From assembly GCA_044224905.1 (NCBI GenBank), contig JBGAJN010000002.1, positions 310,001-374,000 on the forward strand: a stretch of DNA of 64,000 nt. The letters are read 5' to 3'. A program made the position numbers and the translations under genes. This DNA comes from JBGAJN01 sp044224905. GTDB taxonomy: Bacteria > Verrucomicrobiota > Verrucomicrobiia > Limisphaerales > JBGAJN01. A model generated the notes under the pieces. It was not told the origin of the DNA. It saw only the letters and a list, made by a program, of their open reading frames with translations, and did not search any database. Below, in pieces: positions 8,601 to 15,100 of this stretch (position 1 is the stretch's first letter; every line of letters begins with the position of its first letter).

Positions 8601-9801
8601 TTGGCGCGGAATGGAACGCAGTCGGACGCGGTAACGGCAACTTCACCGGCGGCGGCGCGATCGGAGCGGGGACGGGCGGGGGAACTGGCGGCGGCGGGAC
8701 CGCTGCTGCGGGCGCGGCGGCAACCGGCGGCTTTGGCGCGACTTCCGCGGGCGGGCTCGGTGGTTCGATCGGCTTTTCGACGGGCGGCGCCGGACGCGGT
8801 GGCAACGGAACCATCACGACGGGCTTGTTGACGACGGGGCTGGGAGTCGGGGCTGCTTCTGCAGGCGCAGGTGCCTTTGCTTGAATGACCGTATCGGCGC
8901 TCTCTTTCGGCCGCGGCATAAATGCCGTCGCGTCCACGGGCAGACCCGGTGCCGGCGGCGGCGTGGTCGGCTTGGCTGGTGCGGGGGCAACCGGAGCCGC
9001 GGCGACGGGTGGTGTGGGTGGTTTAATCGCAGCGGGCGTGGGCGCTGGAGCCGGAGTAACCGGAGCAGGTGTCGGCTTGGCCGCCGGAGCCGGCGTGAAA
9101 CCTGAAGGCGGGCTCGGAGGTGGTGCCGATGTTCCCGGAGGGACCACCGTGCGAACGCCGGGAGTTATTGGCCCTTTGGCGGCTGTGTCGATTGGCGGAC
9201 GCGCGGGTGCGGCAGGAGCTGCTGGCGCTGGAACCGCAGGCGCCGGAGCCGGGCGGGGAGGCGGAGCCGGTTGCGCGGGCGCTGCGGGGGCCACTCTGAC
9301 GGGAGCCGCCGCGGCACCGGCGGGTTCGGAAGGCGGACGCACCAAAGTGTCGGGCGAAACGTTGCGCGCTGCCGGTGCTGCGGGCGCGGCGGCAACCGGC
9401 GCGACGCGGACGGATGCCGCGGGATGTGCGGGCGCCGGTTCTGCGGGAGCTTTGGCGACTTCAGCGGCGCGTGGGGCGGGAGCTGCCGGAGCCGGGGGCG
9501 CGGTATGCGCCACGGCTTCTGCGCGGAATTCCGCTTCGACCTGGGCAAAGCGCAGCTTGTCGCCGTTGCGGAGCAGCGCCTCCCGAACCAATTGCCCGTT
9601 GAGCCGCGTACCGTTGGTGGAGTTGAGATCGATCAGCTTGTAGCCATCGGCGACCTGAATGATGAGCGCGTGACGCTTCGAAACGTTCTCGTGTTCGAGC
9701 TGGATGGTGCTGCCCGGCAGCCGCCCGACCGAGATGGATTCTCCGGAAAGGACGTGAGTAACTGGTGGCTGGTTTGGGAGCTGGACAGTTAGCGTTGGCA
9801 T
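5692..9801 (-). CDS. FHA-domain protein with ~1050-residue Pro/Ala linker, one membrane helix and C-terminal HEAT repeats
   Basis: The product has 1369 residues. Residues 1-92 form a forkhead-associated domain with GESISVGRLPGSTIQL, SKRHALI and LNSTNGTRLNG, which bind phosphothreonine in known members. Residues about 95-1150 are a low-complexity Pro/Ala/Val/Lys chain, interrupted once near 795-810 by a short amphipathic segment (GFFARLFKRS). A single membrane helix follows at about 1157-1178 (GLYVGVGVVIVALGAAGWWW), then HEAT repeats at about 1222-1360. The topology predicts a cytoplasmic FHA domain on a long tether and a HEAT domain outside the membrane. The composition opens long spurious frames on the other strand. 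The exact linker length could be affected by assembly of this repetitive DNA. The partner kinase is not visible here. Confidence 0.88.
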   Translation of the reverse strand: MPTLTVQLPNQPPVTHVLSGESISVGRLPGSTIQLEHENVSKRHALIIQVADGYKLIDLNSTNGTRLNGQLVREALLRNGDKLRFAQVEAEFRAEAVAHTAPPAPAAPAPRAAEVAKAPAEPAPAHPAASVRVAPVAAAPAAPAARNVSPDTLVRPPSEPAGAAAAPVRVAPAAPAQPAPPPRPAPAPAVPAPAAPAAPARPPIDTAAKGPITPGVRTVVPPGTSAPPPSPPSGFTPAPAAKPTPAPVTPAPAPTPAAIKPPTPPVAAAPVAPAPAKPTTPPPAPGLPVDATAFMPRPKESADTVIQAKAPAPAEAAPTPSPVVNKPVVMVPLPPRPAPPVEKPIEPPSPPAEVAPKPPVAAAPAAAVPPPPVPPPVPAPIAPPPVKLPLPRPTAFHSAPTLATAQALSGVDDRLQPEPTTYTFASPIVPPPPKVEVRAKEPVVPAPAAPKPITPLPVAPPVAPAPVPVQPTLPPPAARVAPAEALAPVPIPVKPTPPPAAPAISEPAPPAPSIVAQPAPAPAASVPVAPPAPIAPPPAPQPTVARVVPPAAPVPAPIPPPIAPKVEEIKSPVAPSPQPTSVPVAPPPAARVAPVAVAPPMAPPAAPAPIVAKPVEIKPAVAPEPKPVLPTPAPAAPSAPVAPKLPLPPPQTPGARVVPTPAPAPTASPAPAPAIAKPVEVKPAPVATPTTPKPASVTAAPVTPTDRATPTPTTPAPVQAPKVAPTPTPGAPAAPALPKPAVEAPTAKAPVTPAAPSAPVVTKPAETKAAALPAAVPAAAKTAEAKPTEPTKPKAPGFFARLFKRSAPAPKPVQLVPTDKVSPAAAPAPAPAKPVEAKPLAPSAPVKPTPAVAATPAPAPAKPAEAPKAAAAVPTAAVKPTASAPPAAPLPKPAAPLPIPAPQTDRKPVEPLAKAPAPAPAPASTPAPAPVVPPAAKAPVAPPPAPVQPPIPAPQPLPAPAAKEVRPEQPVVAKVVVPSTPPSVEKPAITPKSPESPVAPVTARAPLPPPATSVPKPPTDTKTPAVPAAPSTTPPTPTNPKPTSTFDTGFSRRTSEQIRAKANQPATPATTPARSVPPSEKEKTSLVSKAEVLGRSAAPAATTTAAPRDRAVPTAKQVDPAAPNTLLPFIEAKQKEAAAGSTKVVEFPIKAPPKSRSGLYVGVGVVIVALGAAGWWWQTKSTADLGAAGRPKIEGIPKTLNVSAPPAAPMPDQAAQQKPAANENFLQDVPGLTAALKDPNAEVRLGAAIALRSVGSKAMEAVPALKEALGDPNQQVRVWSALSLAKIAPSETVVIPGLIEALKEKTLAARHGAVLALGLLGIDHPEVKTAVPGLIEIFNGDPEEEIRKAAGAALKIIAPESLPNAGVKQ

Positions 9802-9908
9802 ACCGGGATTGCGCGAATCGTCCCTAAATTGTCAGAACCCACCCATGTCAGCAACATCTAATGCACCGGGCGCCGCCGACAAAGTTGCGGTCCTCTCCGT
9901 CCGGACCC

Positions 9909-10020
9909 TGCCGCCCTGACGACGGCGGCCCAAGGTAGGGACGGCTGTCCCCAGCCGTCCGCCGATCGTGAACAAGACACCCGATTGTCCAACCAGCGGC
10001 CCGCTGAGGACAGCGGGCCC
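9909..10020. repeat. Cluster of three short hairpin repeats in the intergenic region
   Basis: Three near-perfect inverted repeats follow each other: GCCGCC/GGCGGC (about 9910-9929), GGACGGCTG/CAGCCGTCC with a TCCC loop (9939-9960), and GGCCCGCTG/CAGCGGGCC with an AGGA loop (9998-10019). They resemble the dispersed hairpin elements common in Verrucomicrobia intergenic DNA. They lie upstream of the FHA gene and downstream of the 91-residue gene, so a terminator role is possible, but no T-tract follows. Confidence 0.7.
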
Positions 10021-10032
10021 CACCACGACTGT

Positions 10033-10308
10033 CTACCTCGCCAGCGCGCTGTAGAGATCGGTCAGGCGATCGCGGATGTAGATGAAGTCCGTGTTGGGAT
10101 CACCGGAGGGCTGCCAGTTGGGATCGAAGTTGCCGAAGTTGCCGTTGGGGTTGAGCGCGGTGCCGGCGATGTCATTGGACTCCTGTTGCGTGAGCGCGTT
10201 GAGCTGCGCCTGCAAAGCATCGCAAATGGCCTTGAGCGCATTAAGCTGCGCGCGGATCGCATTGGCATCGGCCGGCGTGTTCGGTTGGGGAACGTTCGGA
10301 TCGAACAT
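10033..10308 (-). CDS. Small hypothetical protein, 91 residues
   Basis: The sequence begins MFDPNVPQPNTPADA, then a predicted helix rich in Ala, Leu and Gln (IRAQLNALKAICDALQAQ), then a polar Asn/Asp/Pro-rich part (NPNGNFGNFDPNWQPSGDP) and a short C-terminal helix. No signal peptide or membrane helix is seen. It lies downstream of the 275-residue hypothetical gene on the same strand and probably belongs with it. I know of no assigned function. The regular helix pattern and codon use argue that it is a real gene. Confidence 0.65.
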   Translation of the reverse strand: MFDPNVPQPNTPADANAIRAQLNALKAICDALQAQLNALTQQESNDIAGTALNPNGNFGNFDPNWQPSGDPNTDFIYIRDRLTDLYSALAR

Positions 10309-10317
10309 AAAGCAAGG

Positions 10318-10410
10318 GATTCAGGATTCGGGATTCAGGATGCCGGAGGGAGTAAGGCCGGTCGGCGCTTCTGACTCCTGAATCCTGTCTCCTGACTTCT
10401 GGGTTCAGGG
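10318..10410. repeat. Short direct and inverted repeat patch between two hypothetical genes
   Basis: GGATTCAGGATTC-type units on the left (10318-10342) are answered by TGACTCCTGAATCCTG-type units on the right (10373-10402), giving a weak hairpin with repeats in each arm. It fills the gap between the 275- and 91-residue genes. It is probably a dispersed intergenic element or a degenerate attenuator. Confidence 0.5.
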
Positions 10411-11232
10411 GGCCACCGTCACTTTCGCGACGTCAGTCCAATCGCCGGTGGGGACGCCTTTGTCCCAGTAACGCATCCGGTATTCGCGGATCTCAGCGGC
10501 AGTGGCGGACAGCAGCGCGCGATTGTCCACATACGGACTGATCACGGGCAGCGCGAGTTGCTCCCACGCACCGCCGTTGCGACGGCTCTCGATCACCACG
10601 CCCGTCCGTCCGTACTTGTTGAACCGGATTCGCACGCACTGGCACGTCGGCCCTTGCTCCACTTTGAGCGTAAACTTCGGCACGGGGTTCGCATCGCCGG
10701 AATCCTCCGCGCCAATGACGCGCAGATCCGTGCCAATGGCGTCGGTGAAACCGGCGGCGTTCTTGAGATCCTTCACCAGCTTGAAGATGCGGTCGAGCGC
10801 ACCCGGAGCGACGGCCACCGTGGCGGGCAGCGGCGCCATCGCCGGCGGCAGGGGCGGCGCAGTGAAGCCGGGCAACACCATGGCGGCCGAGCCCGTGCCG
10901 CTTTGCGCGGCGGACACCACGTCGGTGACGGAATCGGCCCACGCACGCGCCGCGGGCGCCCACGAACCGATGACGTAGGCCAGCCACAAGGCGTCGGCCA
11001 CCGCGGCATCACGCCGCGCGTTGGAAACGCCGAGCGTGGCCGCGTAGATGAGGAGTTTGTCGCCGAAGTTCGCCAGCCATTCCGGCTGGGCCTCGACGCG
11101 TTCAGGATAATACGGGAGTCGTTTCATACGATTGATTTTGGGTTTGCGGTTGAGGAGGAAAGGGGTGGGAACCACGGCCGGCTCCCAAGGCGTGCCATCA
11201 TTCCAATTGAATTGGTTCCAGTTGGAGCTCAT
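10405..11232 (-). CDS. Hypothetical protein, helical N-terminal part plus fibronectin-like C-terminus
   Basis: From the ATG at 11232 the protein has 275 residues. A second candidate start, at 11127 (MKRLPYYPERVEAQ), would give 240 residues and may be the true one, since the segment before it is Asn/Trp/Pro-rich. Residues about 50-160 look helical (WLANFGDKLLIYAATLGV, ADALWLAYVIGSWAPAARAW). The C-terminal ~90 residues look like a beta-sandwich ending EYRMRYWDKGVPTGDW. There is no signal peptide. The start forms an ATGA overlap with a weakly supported upstream frame. Together with the XRE regulator and the 91-residue gene it forms a small leftward cluster that I recognise only as a recurrent Verrucomicrobia type of unknown role. 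Confidence 0.7.
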   Translation of the reverse strand: MSSNWNQFNWNDGTPWEPAVVPTPFLLNRKPKINRMKRLPYYPERVEAQPEWLANFGDKLLIYAATLGVSNARRDAAVADALWLAYVIGSWAPAARAWADSVTDVVSAAQSGTGSAAMVLPGFTAPPLPPAMAPLPATVAVAPGALDRIFKLVKDLKNAAGFTDAIGTDLRVIGAEDSGDANPVPKFTLKVEQGPTCQCVRIRFNKYGRTGVVIESRRNGGAWEQLALPVISPYVDNRALLSATAAEIREYRMRYWDKGVPTGDWTDVAKVTVAP

Positions 11233-11552
11233 GACGATGCGAGGAGGAAAACGGAGCGCCCAGTTGGGCAATGGCGCAGTGGCGACCAGGTGTCTGCCGT
11301 CGGCCACGGCCACTCTGCCGACGGAGCCCGTCGCTCCCATGCAGGAGATGGGACCGCCGCCGTCGGCGACGGCGTCTCTGCCGGCAGGCGCGCGATTTCC
11401 GACGGCGGAGCTGCGACCACCACCACCGGAGACGCCAGTTCCGACGCGGGAGCGGAGACCTCCGCCCTCAGGGACGGGACTGCTGCGGTCAGCAGTGCCC
11501 GCGGGACTGTCAGGACCGCTTCTTGGAGCGTTGCGGGCGTCGTGGCTGTCAT
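11229..11552 (-). CDS. Doubtful 107-residue frame over a hairpin-repeat region
   Basis: This frame begins MTATTPATLQEAVLTVP and becomes Ala/Pro/Ser-rich. Its stop codon overlaps the next gene's ATG (ATGA), which favours coding. Against this, the DNA beneath is made of hairpins such as CGCCGTC/GACGGCG (11358-11374) and ACTGCTG/CAGCAGT (11479-11496), and open frames exist on both strands. It may be a real N-terminal stub that has been lengthened by dispersed repeats, or only repeat DNA. Confidence 0.3.
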   Translation of the reverse strand: MTATTPATLQEAVLTVPRALLTAAVPSLRAEVSAPASELASPVVVVAAPPSEIARLPAETPSPTAAVPSPAWERRAPSAEWPWPTADTWSPLRHCPTGRSVFLLASS

Positions 11553-11589
11553 GCGGGGGACTTCAGCACAATCTCCCGTGCGGGTGGTA

Positions 11590-11605
11590 TGCTAATGCGT
11601 TAGCA
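11590..11605. promoter_or_regulatory. Palindrome, possible operator for the XRE regulator
   Basis: TGCTAA, four bases, TTAGCA form a perfect inverted repeat two bases beyond the stop of the XRE gene and upstream of the leftward cluster. Its symmetry and AT content stand out from the GC-rich surroundings. Binding by the XRE protein next door is an inference from position. Confidence 0.4.
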
Positions 11606-11606
11606 C

Positions 11607-11873
11607 CTAACGCAGCCATCGACGGTAGCGCCGCCGCGCTTGCGTCACCAGCCGTACGAGTGAAACCCGCAATGCGCGCGCCAGCCGCAATTGCGTGCCC
11701 AGCTTTGGATCCACCCAGCCCTTCTCGATGTTCGGGACCGTCTGCCGCGCCAGTCCGGCGCGCGCCGCCAGTCCCTCCGGCGAAAGTTTGCGACGCCGAC
11801 GCCACCATTGGATGACGAGGCCAAAAGCCCTAACCTCCGGATCGAGCTCCTTTCTGACGACCACCTTCCCCAT
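11607..11873 (-). CDS. XRE-family helix-turn-helix regulator
   Basis: The product is 88 residues from the ATG at 11873, which has GGAGG four bases before it. A TTG start five codons upstream is less likely. The helix-turn-helix is clear: WWRRRRKLSPEGLAARAGL then ARQTVPNIEKGWVDPKL, followed by TQLRLARALRVSLVRLV. The C-terminus is strongly basic (TQARRRYRRWLR). It is probably a DNA-binding repressor controlling the leftward hypothetical cluster and perhaps itself, through the TGCTAA/TTAGCA palindrome just past its end. Confidence 0.85.
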   Translation of the reverse strand: MGKVVVRKELDPEVRAFGLVIQWWRRRRKLSPEGLAARAGLARQTVPNIEKGWVDPKLGTQLRLARALRVSLVRLVTQARRRYRRWLR

Positions 11874-12177
11874 GCCACCTCCGACCAACGCCTAACCCCG
11901 CCACCTCCTCCGTGAAAAGCCGTCTGCGCCCGACACTGGAACCAATGCAGGCAGCCGCGCGCGTAAACGTTCTGCGAATGAATTTTCCGGCCTCACAAGC
12001 CGAGCCTTTGGGTTACGGCAATTTGTTTAGCAGACCAACACCTCGATGCCAAGAAAAAGTACGCTCGACCGGAAGGGTAGGGTCGGCTCGGCTGTAACGC
12101 CACATTTCCCGCTTGAAAGCCGGCGCCGAACTTGGCTTAATCTTGGCAGCCCGGAAGGAAATCAGAATCCAAACGAC

Positions 12178-15100
12178 ATGCGCCGCCACCCTCGCATCCT
12201 TGGCCGAATCTTCCTCGCTCTGGCCGCGTCGCTGGCTGGCTTCCCCACCGCCTCCGCCCAACTCGTCGCCGATGGCGCGACCAACATTCTCTCCGCCGTC
12301 ACCAACGCCGTCAGTGGCGAACTGACCGTGGGCACCAATGGCAGCGCCACCTCGCTCGTCCTCACCAATGCCGCCGAGGTCAACGTCAGCGGCGCCACGT
12401 TGATCGGCCAGGAAACCGGCAGCTTCAGCAACGCGGTCAACGTCACCGGCCCCGGCGCGCGCCTGACGACGACCAGCAACCTCTACGTCGCCTCCAACGG
12501 CTGGGGAAATCAGTTGACCATCAGCGAGGGCGGCGTGGTGGCCAGCGCGCAGGGTTCCGTGGGCTTCGACTCCTCCGCCAGCAACAACTCCGTCACCTTG
12601 ACCGGACCGAACTCGGTTTGGACCAACTCGTCCACGCTCACGGTCGGCGAGGCCGGTTCCTTCAATCTGCTTTCGGTAAGTGATGGCAGCGTCGTGTACA
12701 ACACTTCGTCCGTCATCGGGAAGCAGGCTGGGGCCAACGGCAATTCCGTCGCAATCAGCGGCGCTGGTTCGCGATGGATAAATTCAGGCACCCTGAGCAT
12801 TGGCAGCACCGGCTCGTTCAATCAACTGATCATCAGCGGCGGCGGCGCGGTGAGCAGCAGCGACGGCTACCTTGGCTTGAATGGCGGATCGAGCAATAGC
12901 CTGGCGCTGGTGACAGGCGCGGGCTCCCTCTGGACCAACCGCTACAGTCTCATTGTCGGCAACTCCGGCAGCGGGAACCAGTTGGTGGTCAGCAATGGCG
13001 GCGTAGTGGCCAACACCTACGGCTACCTTGGCTTGAACGGCGGATCGAGCAATAACCTGGCGCTGGTGACGGGCGCTGGCTCGCTCTGGACCAACAGCGG
13101 CAATCTCATTGTCGGCTACTCCGGCAGCGGGAACCAGTTGGTGGTCAGCAATGGCGCCATGGTGGCTAACGGCTACGGGCACCTGGGCTTCAACGTGGGC
13201 GCGAGCTACAACGTGGTGGTGGTGACCGGCGCTGGCTCGCTTTGGACCAACAGCGGCAATCTCATTGTCGGCTACTCCGGTAGCGGGAACCAGTTGGTGG
13301 TCAGCAATGGCGCCATGGTGGCTAACGGCTACTACGGCTACCTGGGCTTCAACGTGGGCGCGAGCAACAACGTGGTGGTGGTGGCCGGCGCGGGCTCGCT
13401 CTGGACCAACCGCTACGGTCTCGAGGTCGGCATCTCCGGCAGCGGGAACCAGTTGGTGGTCAGCAATGGCGGCGTGGTGCAGGCGGGTTCGGCCATCATT
13501 GTTGGAAGTGCTGCGGGAGCCGCCAACAACAGCCTGGTAGCCAGTGGCGGCACGCTCGCCAGCATGGGCTTGACGCTCGGCGGCTCGCGCAGCAACAGCG
13601 TCACGCTCCAGTCGGGCTCCACCTGGGACCTGCGCGGCGGCACGTTCACCTGGGGCAACGCCAGCATCGGCGACACCTTGAGCATCGACGGCTCTTCGGC
13701 GCTGACGAACATCGGCGCGCTGACGCTGGACGAGAGTAGCACTGCCTTCTTCCTGACCAACGCCCTGGGCGGCTACTCGCTCAATGGCTTCACCACCAAC
13801 CAGCTTCAGTTCAACTCCAGTGGGTTGGGTGCGCTGGTGGTGGGCAACAGTGGCACCAACGTGCAGCTTACGATCAGTGATTATGTCTGGGCCGGCACCA
13901 CCGGCACCCTCGGCAACAACGTGAGCGCCCGGAGCAACTCCGTGCTCGTGACGGGCGCGGGCTCGCTCTGGACCAACAGCAGCGAACTCTATGTCGGCCT
14001 CACTGGCAGCGGAAACCAGTTAGTAGTGAGCAATGGTGGCGTGGTGGCCAACGTCAACGGCTTCATCGGCAACCAGCCAGGCGCGAACAACAACGTGGCG
14101 GTGGTGACGGGCGCGGGCACGCTCTGGGCCAACAGCAGCAATCTCTACGTCGGCTACTACGGCAACGGGCACCAGTTGGTAGCGAGCAATGGCGGTGTGG
14201 TGGTCAGCGCAAACGGCTATGTCGGCAACAACTTTAATGCGAACAACAACGTGGCGGTGGTGACGGGCGCGGGCTCGCTCTGGGCCAACAGCAGCAATCT
14301 CTACGTCGGCAACTACGGCAACGGGAACCAGTTGGTAGCGAGCAATGGCGGGGTGGTGGCCAGCGTCAACGGCGTCATCGGCAACCAGTCAGGCGCGAAC
14401 AACAACGTGGCGGTGGTGACGGGCGCGGGCACGCTCTGGACCAACAGCAGCACTCTCTACGTCGGCTACTTCGGCAGCGGGAACCGTTTGGTAGTGAGCA
14501 ATGGCGGGGTGGTGGCCACCACCTTCGGCTCCGTCGGCAGGCTCTTGGGCGCGGAAAACAACGTGGCGGTGGTGACGGGCGCGGGCTCGCTCTGGACCAA
14601 CAGCGGCTATCTGATTGTTGGCGAATCCGGCTGGCTGAACCAGTTGGTGGTGAACAGTGGTGGCGTGATGGCCAGCGGCAGCGGCTACATCGGCAGAGGG
14701 AACAACAATCAGGTGACAGTCACTGGGACCAACTCACAGTGGCTGATCAATAGCTTTCTCCATGTCGGCTACGGGGGCAGCGGGAACCAGTTGATGGTGA
14801 GCAATGGCGGCGTGGTGGCCAACGTCAACGGCTACATCGGCAACCAGCCAGGCGCGAGCAACAACGTGGCAGTGGTGACGGGCGCGGGCTCGCTCTGGAC
14901 CAACACCGGCAATCTCTATGTCGGCATCGACGGCAGCGGGAACAGGCTGGTGGTCAGCAATGGCGGCACGGTGGCCAACGCCTCTGTCTTCCTCGGCGGC
15001 TACTACGGCGCAAACAACAATCAGGTGACAGTCACTGGGACCAACTCACAGTGGCGGAACAGCGGCACACTGAGCGTCGGCGATGGGAACACCACAAACA

